Assembly: GCA_963842835.1 (NCBI GenBank)
Contig: CAWJIB010000013.1
Coordinates: 124,001-188,000, forward strand
From: Roseiarcus sp963842835
GTDB taxonomy: Bacteria; Pseudomonadota; Alphaproteobacteria; Rhizobiales; Beijerinckiaceae
DNA: 64,000 nt
Reading direction: 5' to 3'
The position numbers and the translations under genes were made by a program. The stretch's first letter is position 1. Every line of letters starts with the position of its first letter. Positions 53,725 to 62,704 of the stretch are shown piece after piece. Below the pieces are notes generated by a model, which made no database searches, had not been told where the DNA came from, and saw only the letters and a list, made by a program, of their open reading frames with translations.

Positions 53725-54360
53725 CGAGCGTCCGCCCCTTCTTCAAGCGCCATTCAAGCTAGTCGGCTCGGTCACCCCCGTCAAGGCGGCGCGGACTTTC
53801 GACTTTCGGGCGGTCGCATCGTCTCGTGATCAGGCTGCGATGTGAAGACGCATCGTCCTGCCGATAAACAGCAAAGGCGCATTTGCGTCGGTGAACGTCT
53901 GCATTGGAGGTGGAGCCACCGTCGGCAACCGGCGCGACAGAGGCGCTCGGCGCGCGATCAACGAACGTCTGCTCGTGTAAAGGTTCTCGGATGCCGGCCC
54001 TTGGCAGACGCTTGCGGTCATGACGCGAGGGCCGGCGTTCGAAAGCCTCCAAGGAAGGAAACCGCGGGTCGGAAGGGCGCTGTCGCCGCCGCCGCGAGCT
54101 ATGGGGATTTGGGCGCCGCTGGCGGCAATTGTCGGGAAGTCGCAATGATCATGAACGGCGATTTCCAGGTGTCTGACTCAGCGAAAGGGCTTTGGCTGTC
54201 GACAATCGGATCGCATTGGTCGCCGTGACCGTGCTCGCAAGGGGCGTGCGCGGCATATTTGGGCGAGTGGCGTCGGCGGGTTCGAACGACCCGCGACAAA
54301 AGAGAGGCGAGTTGCGGCGTTGGGGCTGACGCGATTTCGATCATGACGTGTCGATCTTGA
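53725..54360. other. non-coding region upstream of the hpnP-like gene
   Basis: About 635 bp with no gene I can support; the small open frames on both strands lack ribosome sites or recognisable motifs. It should contain the leftward promoter of the hpnP-like gene. The right end merges into the truncated IS21 element, and part of this DNA may be remains of that element or its target. Confidence 0.4.
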
Positions 54361-54908
54361 TTTTGCCTGGCGAAGAGCTGCGCGAAGCGCGTCCGCGCGG
54401 GCTCGCGAGGTCGCTTCTTCACCACCGTCGATCTTGTCAATCGGCTCGAAGCCGAGGCGCGCGCCAGCCGCCAGGGAGGGTTCGCCGATTACCTGACCCG
54501 CCTCGACTTCGTCATCCTCGATGAGCTGGGCTATCTGCCTTTCGCCCAGGCCGGCGGACAATCGTTGTTCCACCTGATCAGCCGCCTCTACGAGCGCACC
54601 TCGATCATCGTCACAACCAATCTCGCCTTCGGCAAATGGCCGAGCGTCTTCGGCGATCCCAAAATGACCACCGCGTTGCTCGATCGTCTCACGCATCATT
54701 GCGATATCGTCGAGACCGGCAACGAAAGCTGGCGCTTCAAGAACCGCGCCTGACCCTCAAGAGAACCGGGCCTCACGCGACCGCATTCGCCCCGGCTGCG
54801 CAACCCTCACCAGCTCCGCCGGGGCGAACGCTGCCGCCGGTGCGCGTCACCAAAAGCGGGGTCCCTATTCGACACAAATCAGGGGTCCCGTTTCCATGAT
54901 TATTGACA
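54361..54908 (+). mobile_element. IS21-family right end with truncated istB
   Basis: The frame 54361-54753 encodes the C-terminal half of the IstB helper ATPase: RFFTTVDLVNRLEAEARA, DFVILDELGYLPFAQAGG (Walker B), SIIVTTNLAFGKWPSVFGD and LLDRLTHHCDIVETG. It ends SWRFKNRA, the usual IstB tail. The Walker A half and all of istA are missing. Downstream, the two GGGGTCCC repeats and the terminal TTGACA at 54903-54908 match the right end of IS21 elements, which finish in CA. So the 3' boundary is intact and the 5' part is deleted. Confidence 0.8.
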
Positions 54909-55359
54909 ATCGAGGTCGAGTTGGTCGTCGAACCATTCCTCGCGTCGCTTCAGAATGTCCGGCCGCTCTTGCTCGGCGGCGTGCGTGGACTTTTCTTGAG
55001 CGCGATCCTGCGGCGCTGGAAGAAGCGCAAGATCGTCGTCGCGCCGAAGGTTTCGCCGCGCTCATCAATCAGCTTCGCCCGCAGTTCGGCGAGCGTCACG
55101 TCCGGTTGCGCCGCCACCGCCGCCAGGATGAAATCGGCATGGCGCTCAATGCGCTGCGAGCGATTGTCGCCCCCGACGGTTTGGCCGCGAAACTCCCGCT
55201 CTCGCGCACTCGCTGTATCCAGCGCACCGCGCTCGCCGCGCTCACCCCAAATCGCTCGCCCGCCGCTCGCCGCGACTGCCCGGCCTTCACCGCCGCAACC
55301 AACCGTTCCCGAAGATCGTCCGAAAGAGCCACGCCTCCCGGCCCTCCTCGCCGGCGCAT
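54909..55359 (-). mobile_element. IS630-family transposase N-terminal remnant (frameshifted)
   Basis: On the minus strand the helix-turn-helix start reads ALSDDLRERLVAAVKAGQSR and RFGVSAASAVRWIQRVRESG. It shifts frame near a C-run at 55170-55174 to RIERHADFILAAVAAQPDV and ETFGATTILRFFQRRRIALK, then shifts again near 54990 to HAAEQERPDILKRREEWF, stopping just before the catalytic part. The IS21 terminus abuts it directly at 54908/54909, which suggests IS21 landed in this IS630 copy. Confidence 0.78.
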
Positions 55360-55502
55360 AGCTTGAACCAGATCGAGCCCGATTCGAGACTCCCAAGCCG
55401 ATTCACCCCGCTAGGAATCCGCGCTAGCTCCAAGGCCCGCCCGTGCGCTGCTTGACCAAGCTGCTCGAGGCATGAGCAAACGCATCAATGTGACAGCCTT
55501 GG

Positions 55503-56576
55503 TTAGCGCACTCTGGTGGAGGCAGGCGGGAGACTGGTTGCGGACATAAAACTGTCCGGTCGCCCGGTTTCTCCAGCAAGCCCCGCCCCTAATCCCCTAT
55601 AGGCAGCTCTCAAATTTGCAAGGCGCCAAACGGCGCCGTACTCAAGCGCTCGAACCGCCAATACAAAAACCGTCCAAGGATACCATTTCTTGTAGTATTG
55701 ACGGACGAAGAGGAGGCGGTTTCTGAATTCAAGGTAAACCGATAGGGGCGAACTGGCCGACCGCGCGCCAGCGGTCCCAATTGTTGTGCCTATACGATGG
55801 TAAACCACGGCTTTCCAAGCATAGCCTACGCCGCAGGCGCGGTTCGCGCGCATGCCCCATTCTACGTCTTCGAAATATAGAAAATACCGCTCGTCCATTA
55901 GCCCTATGCGCGCTAGGCACGGGCGCGTTACGTAAATACAAGCCCCAGAAGGCGAATCGATACGTGCTTCAACTGCAGCGATGTCCGGCTCAATATACGC
56001 CGACGCATAGAGGTCGAGAGCTTCCATGCTCGCGAGCCACGGCCTCCAACGGAGACCGCGTGAATGCTCCAACGCGGGTTGGTCCATCCGTATAATTCGG
56101 CCTCCAAGCATCCCCTTTCCCGAACTGCGGGAATACGCCACGAGTTCAGCAAGAGCGTCCGGCTCAGGTTTCGTGTCGGGGTTCAGCACCCAAACACCTT
56201 CCCATCCGGGTATGTTTTGTAGAACGCGCAGCCAGGCGTTAATGCCGCCCGCATACCCAAGGTTCTCTCTTGCCTCGCCCACGAAGACCAATGGTCCGTT
56301 CGCCCCCAGGCGAAGGCGGCAAACCCGGATGAATTCGCCAGTGGGTGGAGAGATCGACTCGGCTTGGCCTTGGCACGGCGCCTTAGGAGCCGATAGCGCA
56401 GCCACAAGCCCATCAAAAGCCGGTGGTCCACCGTTCTCGCAGATTAGAACGGCGAATGAGGGCTCACTCCGCGCATGAGCCAAGGCCGACAAGCACCCTT
56501 CGACATCTGCCGAGTTGCGAAAGCCGACAATGACAACCGGCACTTTTGCGCCATTTAGCATGTCTAGATCCCACAT
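55503..56576 (-). CDS. glycosyltransferase family 2 (rhamnosyltransferase-like)
   Basis: This 357-residue GT2 enzyme opens VPVVIVGFRNSADVEGCLSA and continues VLICENGGPPAF, ENLGYAGGINAWL and VWVLNPDTKPEPDAL, where NPDTKP is the DxD-equivalent donor/metal site. DERYFLYFEDVEWGMRANRA matches the acceptor region of WbbL/RfbN-like rhamnosyltransferases. It probably adds a sugar to O-antigen or exopolysaccharide at the cytoplasmic membrane. ATG at 56576 or the Met five codons later are possible. Lower GC than the core genes suggests transfer. IS630 pieces flank it on both sides. Confidence 0.88.
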   Translation of the reverse strand: MWDLDMLNGAKVPVVIVGFRNSADVEGCLSALAHARSEPSFAVLICENGGPPAFDGLVAALSAPKAPCQGQAESISPPTGEFIRVCRLRLGANGPLVFVGEARENLGYAGGINAWLRVLQNIPGWEGVWVLNPDTKPEPDALAELVAYSRSSGKGMLGGRIIRMDQPALEHSRGLRWRPWLASMEALDLYASAYIEPDIAAVEARIDSPSGACIYVTRPCLARIGLMDERYFLYFEDVEWGMRANRACGVGYAWKAVVYHRIGTTIGTAGARSASSPLSVYLEFRNRLLFVRQYYKKWYPWTVFVLAVRALEYGAVWRLANLRAAYRGLGAGLAGETGRPDSFMSATSLPPASTRVR

Positions 56577-56592
56577 TTTGTCTGCTCTCTAT

Positions 56593-57117
56593 TCTGCATT
56601 TTGAGGCGCGCGGCAAGCCGCGTATCGGGCAGAAGAACAAGATCACGCGGCGCTGGCCCGAGCGCGGCGCAAGGCCTTCGGCCCCGCACGATCAGCGCAC
56701 CGCTTCGACCTTTATCTTCGGCGCCATCTGCCCCAGGGACGGCAAGGGCGCGGCGCTCGTCCTGCCCGTTTGCAACACGGAGACGATGGACCTCCATCTC
56801 CAGGAAATCGCCGCCTGTGTCGCGCCAGGCAAACACGCCGTTCGTCTTCTCGATCAGGCGGGATGGCACATGCCCAACCGACATGCCGTGCCGGCGAACA
56901 TCACGCTGGTTCCCTTGCCGCCCAAATGTCCGGAGCTCAACCCGACCGAAAACGTCTGGCAGTTCATGCGCGAAAATTGGCTCTCCAACCGGGTCTCCAT
57001 ATCCGATGAAAACCTACTTGATCATTGCTGCGAAGCTGCGAAGCTTGGAACAAACTCGCCGACCAACCCTGGCGCATCATGTCCCTTGGGCTGCGAGATT
57101 GGGTGCATGGATTCTGA
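56593..57117 (+). mobile_element. IS630-family transposase C-terminal remnant
   Basis: The plus frame encodes RIGQKNKITRRWPERGARPS, APHDQRTASTFIFGAICP, HAVRLLDQAGWHMPNRHAV and LPPKCPELNPTENVWQFMRE, the DDE catalytic half of an IS630-like transposase with the terminal Glu (PTENVW). The N-terminal half is missing. An exact 8-bp tandem duplication (GCTGCGAA twice, 57027-57042) shifts the frame near the end. In the restored frame it continues WNKLADQPWRIMSLGLRDWV to a TGA at 57115-57117. Confidence 0.85.
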
Positions 57118-57578
57118 TCGCCAAGTCTTAGTATAAGGGGACAACATGCCATGCGTCTTCACGCTTACGGCGGATCGCGCCTTCCGCCACTATCACGCCA
57201 GCGTTGACCGAGGCCAAGGCCGAACAAGACGGCAAGCGTTTTCTTCTTCGTTCGGCGCCGTGCCCCCGCCGCAAGCCTCGCCCTATGCGCCGCTGGCATC
57301 GCCCCTGCCGCCCACCATGCGAGAGCTCGCCGACGCCTGATCCAACCGCTCCGACGAGCGAAAATGTAATGCCAAAGCGCTTTTACAGCGCTGGTTTGCA
57401 CTTGCAATCAATAGGTTGCCAATTCCACCTACTGAAGAACAGCTTAGCTTGGCCGCCGGCTGACGATCACACACTCATCGAAAGAAAATTCGCAGCGCGC
57501 AATGGCCCAGCAACAAGCGCACCCGTTAACCGATCCCCGCCCCGTTTATCCCGCAAGGACTGAACTTGACCCGCTGCA
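57118..57578. other. region without an identifiable gene, after the IS630 remnant
   Basis: About 460 bp with short open frames on both strands, none with a ribosome site or a motif I recognise. The composition is mixed. It probably combines the tail of the IS630 insertion and the 3' flank of the GNAT-like gene. I see no terminator with a clear T-run. Confidence 0.35.
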
Positions 57579-58709
57579 CTACCGTCCTTCCACCTCGCCA
57601 GCTTCGAGTTCGCTTGGCCCTGGCCTAAGGGCCCATTCGCCGTCCAAACGAGAGAAAAAGGCGGTGCCGCTTTGCAACACATTAAGGAGATCCAATCTGC
57701 TTGAGTGGGCCAGCGTCCAACTCCCATTGCGCAGAAAGAAGCAAGATTTCATGGTCAGCTCTTGCATAAACTGCGGTTCCAGTCGGCCGTGCAAGCCGTT
57801 GAGACCATTTTGCCAAGCCTCGTAGAATAGATGATCCAACACTTTGCCTACCGACGCGGTCTCAGCGCCGATTTGTAAAGTCTCGCCTATACCGCCCGGC
57901 GACGCATAATAGATGTACCAACCGATGGGTTTGCGCTCATGGTCGCGCACGACCATTCGACGTAGATCACCAAACGCCCTCCTTCGACCTACAAAATCGA
58001 AAACCCAGTCGACTGAGTGCTTGTCGTATTCTGGACGCATCCAATGCTTAGCGGGAATAGTCGCCAAAAGCTCAAGCAATGTTTCCGAGCTGAGTTCCTC
58101 GGCCGTGGTTTCGGGGCGCGCCTGATGAAGAGGACTGAGCGAAACATTTGTAGCCAGCGCATCGACCACTCGACCGAAAGGCTTTAAGATCGTGCCGATG
58201 TTAACCGCCAAGCCACTTTTTTTGAGGCGGGTTACTCCATCGAGAGCGTAGAGCGAGGGCCGCAGAGGACGGGCCCACAACAGGCTATAAATCGGAACAA
58301 CTGTAAACCCGAGGCTCCGCAGAAGCCGCTTGCTGTTCTCGTTAGCCGAGTCAGTGATGGATATGTCCTGCGTTCCCTTCAAGAAGGCACGAATTAGCTG
58401 AATGGCCGCCATCGAGGCTCGGCTTCCCGGTTCCATCACGAAATTACTGCCGAATGCTAACCGGATGGTCTTACCCTGAAACGACATACGGCGCGGCACC
58501 GCTCCGAAAAAGCCCGCAATTCGCCCCTGGGCGTCTTCGTAGACGTGGGAGACTATGCCATCGTCGCGCCAAGGATTGTGCAAAAAGAGTTCGGAGAAAT
58601 ATCGCCTCAAACTCGGAGGGGCGGGCCCTTGCCGCTCATGCAAGACTTTCCAGACTAAGTCTGCCACGGGTGGAGCATCAGCTTCACTAAATGGGCGCAC
58701 GCCTACCAT
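57579..58709 (-). CDS. GNAT-fold N-acyltransferase-like protein
   Basis: The 376-residue protein has an N-terminal GNAT-like domain (VRPFSEADAPPVADLVWKVL; DAQGRIAGFFGAVPRRM; SITDSANENSKRLLRSLGF, with the Asn-rich acyl-CoA-binding helix region). A second, similar half lies from about 230-340 (MVVRDHERKPIGWYIYY). Double-GNAT proteins of this kind occur in polysaccharide loci. Acyl transfer onto an amino sugar or lipid is the simplest reading, and the acyl carrier protein gene nearby could be the donor. ATG at 58709 is used. Low GC marks it as part of the transferred block. Confidence 0.7.
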   Translation of the reverse strand: MVGVRPFSEADAPPVADLVWKVLHERQGPAPPSLRRYFSELFLHNPWRDDGIVSHVYEDAQGRIAGFFGAVPRRMSFQGKTIRLAFGSNFVMEPGSRASMAAIQLIRAFLKGTQDISITDSANENSKRLLRSLGFTVVPIYSLLWARPLRPSLYALDGVTRLKKSGLAVNIGTILKPFGRVVDALATNVSLSPLHQARPETTAEELSSETLLELLATIPAKHWMRPEYDKHSVDWVFDFVGRRRAFGDLRRMVVRDHERKPIGWYIYYASPGGIGETLQIGAETASVGKVLDHLFYEAWQNGLNGLHGRLEPQFMQELTMKSCFFLRNGSWTLAHSSRLDLLNVLQSGTAFFSRLDGEWALRPGPSELEAGEVEGR

Positions 58710-58818
58710 TGCCGATGAGTCCTTTCGCGCATTTTAGGCGCCCCCCTCCCGTAAATCCGTTTGGAACATTGGAGCGTTCCGATTCAGACCCTTTGGCGTC
58801 AGTACGTTTCAATAAATT

Positions 58819-59562
58819 CTAAACTGTGTTCCCGCCATCGACAACCAATGTTTGGCCGGTAATGAAGCTTGCCTGATCGGAAAACAAGTACAAGACCGGC
58901 CCTACGATATCCTCCGGGCGACCGAGCCGCGCGAGTGGAGTGCGGCGCAGAATTTGTTTCTTGTGTTCTTCGCTCAGATTGCGCGACATTTCCGTGTCGT
59001 AATAACCCGGGGCAACCGAGTTGACCCGAATTTTGTGCTCACCGAGCTCTCGGGCCAACGCGCGCGTAAATGAGTCGATGCCCCCTTTCGTGAAAGCATA
59101 GGCTGCAAGACCCCTAAAGCCTCTCATCGCGCTAATCGTGGAGATGTTCACAATTACTCCGCCGGCTTTACCTAGAAGCATCCGGCGCACAGCGAGCCGG
59201 GTAAATTTGAGGGTTCCCGCGACATTCACAGCGACTAGCGTCTCAATCTTTTCTTCTGGCATCGTCGCGAGCAATCCATCTGCTGCGATGGCCGCACAAT
59301 TGATGAGTCCATAGGGTATGCCAAATTTCTTCTCGGAAGCTTTCAAGAATGCCAAAGTGGATGTTCCGTCGACGAGATCGGCAAGGCCAAAATGAAACTT
59401 GCTGTTTTCTGCCAGTTGTTCGACGAAGGCAGTCTTGTTTCGGCTAAACGTGCTGACGCTGTAACCAGCATCCAGAAGGCCTTTTACGATTGCTTTTCCG
59501 AGTCCACGGCTACCGCCGCTGATGACAATGTGTCGGCCGAGCGCCTCCATTCTTGTTGTCAT
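58819..59562 (-). CDS. SDR-family oxidoreductase (FabG-like ketoreductase)
   Basis: The 247-residue classical SDR has the nucleotide motif SGGSRGLGKAIVKGL, NCAAIAADG in place of the usual NNAG, Ser in IVNISTISAM, and Y-x3-K in AAYAFTKGGIDS. It ends with a FabG-like tail (FITGQTLVVDGGNTV). FabG-type enzymes reduce 3-oxoacyl-ACP with NADPH. ATG at 59562 overlaps the ligase stop by four bases, so it acts in the same pathway as the ACP and ligase. The substrate is probably an ACP- or CoA-bound 3-keto group, but a sugar ketone cannot be excluded. Confidence 0.88.
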   Translation of the reverse strand: MTTRMEALGRHIVISGGSRGLGKAIVKGLLDAGYSVSTFSRNKTAFVEQLAENSKFHFGLADLVDGTSTLAFLKASEKKFGIPYGLINCAAIAADGLLATMPEEKIETLVAVNVAGTLKFTRLAVRRMLLGKAGGVIVNISTISAMRGFRGLAAYAFTKGGIDSFTRALARELGEHKIRVNSVAPGYYDTEMSRNLSEEHKKQILRRTPLARLGRPEDIVGPVLYLFSDQASFITGQTLVVDGGNTV

Positions 59563-60908
59563 GAAATCCTGCTCCGGAGAGTTTTTCCTGCAGTTGACAG
59601 CGCCACCTGTTCAACAATCTTGATCAATCTCGGTTGCTGATAAGACGCAAGCCTGATCCTGCACGTACGAATCACTTCTTCTTTCAGGCTTTCATGATAC
59701 ACCCCGGACGCGGGGACAATTTCGCAGCCGACCAATTCGCCAGCAATCGACGAGGCTTTGCCGAAGACGCGCACATCCGCAACGCCAGGGATCGCCCGTA
59801 TCACACGTTCCACTTCTACCGGGTATACCTTGCTGCCGGCCACATTGATCATATCTGTACGGCGTCCCGTGAAATACACGCGTCCCTCGCTAACTTCCAC
59901 GAGATCGCCCGTTGCAGTCCAGTCTGACATCGATCCCTGTTGCGAAGACAGGGGATCGTACTTACCAGTAGAATTGGGGGATCGAACCAGCAGCTCGTTC
60001 TCTCGCACTTGTAATTCGACCCCGTCATGGAGCACCCTATCAAGGAACTCGGTTGGAAAACCGGCAAAGCCGTCGCTCACAGAAAAACACCGGCCGAGCT
60101 CGGTCGTAGCATAGATGTGAACGAGGCGTGCCTTGGGGAAACGGCGGCGCAGATTATCGAGAATTGACTGATCCACTACTTCACCGCCTAAAGTTATTTG
60201 CTGGACAGGAACCTTTTCTAAAATCTTTTGATCGGAAAACAACAGAAGGCGGCGCCAGTAAGACGGCGTCGCAGAGACGAATTGGACCCCTGCGTCGTAC
60301 ATAAACTGCGCTATGGCCTGAGGATCTAAATCAATATCTACAACAGCCAACGTTCCTCGGTTCGCGAAACACTGCAACATTACTTGCAATCCGGCATAAA
60401 GATTCGGCCTATAGGCGAGAAGCCACCGCGGCGCAAGGCTTGCCGGCCCTCTTCGCACAGGATTGCTCAGGCTATTCCATGTATGTCGTACTGCCTTGGG
60501 CTCCCCTGTCGTCCCCGAGGTGAGAATGGTGACGCTGGGACTTCCGCTCCACGCTCCCTCGTCGGGCAACTCGTGCGCCTCAAGTTTCGACAGGTTTCGG
60601 TCCTTTGGCAGTACAAGAAGAGCCCCCAGTCTGAGTCGCTTCGCGAGCCGAATATTCTCCTCCAGTGGAGCTCGTGCATCGAACAGAAAAACATCGCAAG
60701 ACAACCAGTCGAACGCAGCCAGAGCTGCGTAACTTGCTGCCGCAGGCGCAAAACAAAGCCCGACGCGACGTTTCGCAAGCAACTGATGGCAACGCGCGAT
60801 GTGTGTAGCTTCAGCGCGAAGTTCACCCCACGTCGTCGAATGAGAGGGGGTGACGACCGCCTGCTGCTCCAGCGGTATTTCCTCTTCAAAAACGAGCTTC
60901 CCCAGCAT
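59559..60908 (-). CDS. AMP-forming acyl ligase (ANL superfamily)
   Basis: This 449-residue ANL enzyme is short compared with typical acyl-CoA ligases of 500-550. The P-loop core is ILTSGTTGEPKAVRH, the A5 motif is YATTELGRC, and the ATP/ribose motif is ATGDLVEVSEGRVYFTGR. The catalytic lysine near the C-terminus is in STAGKTLRSRIS. The N-terminal region is abbreviated. It should activate a carboxylic acid as acyl-AMP and load it on CoA or, more likely here, on the ACP whose gene ends four bases upstream. The acid is unknown. Confidence 0.85.
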   Translation of the reverse strand: MLGKLVFEEEIPLEQQAVVTPSHSTTWGELRAEATHIARCHQLLAKRRVGLCFAPAAASYAALAAFDWLSCDVFLFDARAPLEENIRLAKRLRLGALLVLPKDRNLSKLEAHELPDEGAWSGSPSVTILTSGTTGEPKAVRHTWNSLSNPVRRGPASLAPRWLLAYRPNLYAGLQVMLQCFANRGTLAVVDIDLDPQAIAQFMYDAGVQFVSATPSYWRRLLLFSDQKILEKVPVQQITLGGEVVDQSILDNLRRRFPKARLVHIYATTELGRCFSVSDGFAGFPTEFLDRVLHDGVELQVRENELLVRSPNSTGKYDPLSSQQGSMSDWTATGDLVEVSEGRVYFTGRRTDMINVAGSKVYPVEVERVIRAIPGVADVRVFGKASSIAGELVGCEIVPASGVYHESLKEEVIRTCRIRLASYQQPRLIKIVEQVALSTAGKTLRSRIS

Positions 60909-60911
60909 GGT

Positions 60912-61157
60912 TTAGGCTGCCGGATTGTCGTATAGGGCGGCAAGGTCGGATAATGTTTTGATGTTGTGCTCGGCGCCCGTTGCGAATGGATCTTTGCCTG
61001 TTATTTCCTCCAATCGAATGACTGCTTCGGCAAAGTCCAGCGATTCCAACCCCAGGTCTTCCAAGACGGCATCTGGGGCAAGAGCAGGCACCGCAAGCCC
61101 CTTAGCCTTCATGATCTCGACCAAAATGTCGACAATGCGGTTCTCGTTTTCGCTCAT
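60912..61157 (-). CDS. acyl carrier protein
   Basis: The 81-residue acidic four-helix protein has the phosphopantetheine site LEDLGLESLDFAEAVIRLEE (Ser of GLESL). It follows a conserved alpha-helix I (NRIVDILVEIMKAKGLAV). Typical ACPs have DSL; here it is ESL, common in specialised carriers. ATG at 61157 is used; the longer frame from 61313 overlaps the deacetylase. It lies between the deacetylase and the AMP ligase genes on the same strand and is therefore probably a dedicated carrier, not the fatty-acid AcpP. Confidence 0.9.
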   Translation of the reverse strand: MSENENRIVDILVEIMKAKGLAVPALAPDAVLEDLGLESLDFAEAVIRLEEITGKDPFATGAEHNIKTLSDLAALYDNPAA

Positions 61158-61180
61158 GGGAATCTCATCCTTCAGCGTGT

Positions 61181-62032
61181 CTATCGAGGTTGGACTCCGA
61201 AGGGAGCGGCCTCGCTTTTGCGCACGACAGAAAACAATCGACGCTTCAACGCAAATGCGTACGGCAGCCACCGGTACGCCCCAGCCAATTTCAGACGGAA
61301 CTCGATCGGCCAATCGCTCGCCGTAGCCCCTACGCGTCCCGTGACAAATTCCTGCGGTTTAGTGAAAGCGAGAATTGGCAACGCAGTGAACACGCGCTCA
61401 TAGCGCGCTTCTCGACATCTCTCAACAACGCGTTCATCGAAGGCGCCGTACGGGAAACTGAAAAGCTTCACCTCGCGATTCAACATCAACTCCAATTTCG
61501 CTCGCGAACCCACTAATTCTTCCGCAAGACGCCGCTCATCGACGGCGGGAAGGACCGGATGCGTCATTGTGTGAGATCCAATCGCCACATATTCGGACGG
61601 CAATTGGCGAAGCTGATCCTCGGTCATCGCTCTTTCTCGCGACGGATCGTCTCCCCCGAAGTACTCCCAACTGGGATTATTCCCAAGCGCTTCTGTTACG
61701 ATGAACAAAGTCGCAGGTATTTGCCTTTTCTTGAGCTCCGGAAGCGCATTATCAATAATATTCTCAAGACCATCATCAAAAGTAATTGCCACATAGCGTC
61801 CGCCTGTGTCCGGGAGGCTTCTCACATCTGCTCGGATCGGCTGTGCGCGGCGAATTAAATCGTCCATCTGCCGAGCAAATTGTGCGCGCTGCTTCTGCGT
61901 AACGGAATGATAGGCAAGCACCACGCAAGTTCCGCGCGGCTGTCGGCCGATGAGCTTACACATAAGCGCGCCGAGTCGATCGAACGCTGCGACAAACAGG
62001 CTCCCGCACAAATTGATGGCTCGCTTCAGCAT
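61181..62032 (-). CDS. polysaccharide deacetylase family protein (NodB-like)
   Basis: The 283-residue protein has a hydrophobic N-terminus (INLCGSLFVAAFDRLGALMC), then the NodB-homology domain. VAITFDDGLENIIDNAL is motif 1 with the catalytic and metal Asp, IGSHTMTHPVLP is motif 2 (H-x3-H), and LFSFPYGAFDERVVE is motif 3. Members deacetylate N-acetyl amino sugars. ATG at 62032 is used; a GTG at 62041 is three codons upstream. With the WecC-like gene upstream it suggests an amino-sugar-containing polymer that is deacetylated and perhaps re-acylated by the neighbouring ACP system. Confidence 0.9.
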   Translation of the reverse strand: MLKRAINLCGSLFVAAFDRLGALMCKLIGRQPRGTCVVLAYHSVTQKQRAQFARQMDDLIRRAQPIRADVRSLPDTGGRYVAITFDDGLENIIDNALPELKKRQIPATLFIVTEALGNNPSWEYFGGDDPSRERAMTEDQLRQLPSEYVAIGSHTMTHPVLPAVDERRLAEELVGSRAKLELMLNREVKLFSFPYGAFDERVVERCREARYERVFTALPILAFTKPQEFVTGRVGATASDWPIEFRLKLAGAYRWLPYAFALKRRLFSVVRKSEAAPFGVQPR

Positions 62033-62548
62033 ATCGCACACCCCATTTCGCCACGCTCGAAGCTCTTATTCTGCGCCTCAACCCTAGTTGATTGCTAAAG
62101 GGCGTTCCTTTCTTGGGTTGGCCTGGATCTGAGACCCCCCTTCGGCTATAGTGAGCTCTCAAATCAACCCGGGGAAGCCGAAGGCAACCGTTAGTTTCCC
62201 GTTCCCGGAAGTCGACTGTAAGTGCATGCCCTGTGAGAATCTGAGCGCCTCGTCGATTCTCATCATACAGCGAGCGAAAAACGGCCTGTTGCTGCACTGG
62301 AGAGTTAAGCAATTCAGAAACGACGCCCGCGGGTACGTTTGTCGTATTGTGCGGAAAATTCTACACCTTCCTTCGACGCAGTTGACCATTCGCTTAGGCG
62401 TGCAAACTACCATCGGACACGGCGGTAATATTTCTGACACAATAATTCGACCATTTTGGCGCCTCAATTGATCGACATTCCCTATATGATGCCTACATCA
62501 TTTCTGCGTTACCGACAAGGCGGTTTGCAATTGCTCGCCCTGCTCCGG
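62033..62548. other. intergenic region upstream of the deacetylase operon
   Basis: About 515 bp at lower GC than the core genome, with no open frame bearing a ribosome site. It presumably carries the leftward promoter for the deacetylase-ACP-ligase-SDR run. AT-rich stretches such as GGTAATATTTCTGACACAATAATTCG at about 62423-62448 (described, not proven) are plausible promoter material. It also borders the IS66 fragment. Confidence 0.4.
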
Positions 62549-62704
62549 TCAGGCCGGGATTGGCAGGCGCTTGTCGGCGAGGGTGAGCCGGATGGCCTCG
62601 AGAGCGCCGATTGGGCGGCGTCGGGCGGTTTGGACGAACGTTTGGATCTCGGCATAAAGCTTTGCGCCCCATATGGTCCGAAATCCGTTAGCGATTTTGC
62701 GAAA
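62549..62704 (-). mobile_element. IS66-family transposase C-terminal remnant
   Basis: The minus frame reads FRKIANGFRTIWGAKLYAEI and QTFVQTARRRPIGALEAIRL, ending TLADKRLPIPA at the stop. This is the C-terminal block of IS66-type DDE transposases (FRKVTNGFR-WGA--Y in typical members). It is fused directly to the truncated glycosyltransferase at about 62704-62711, so an IS66-linked event truncated that gene. Confidence 0.7.

Noticed and set aside
53842..54228. 128-codon plus-strand frame upstream of the hpnP-like gene
   Set aside because: No ribosome site, no recognisable motif, and Arg-rich shadow-like composition.
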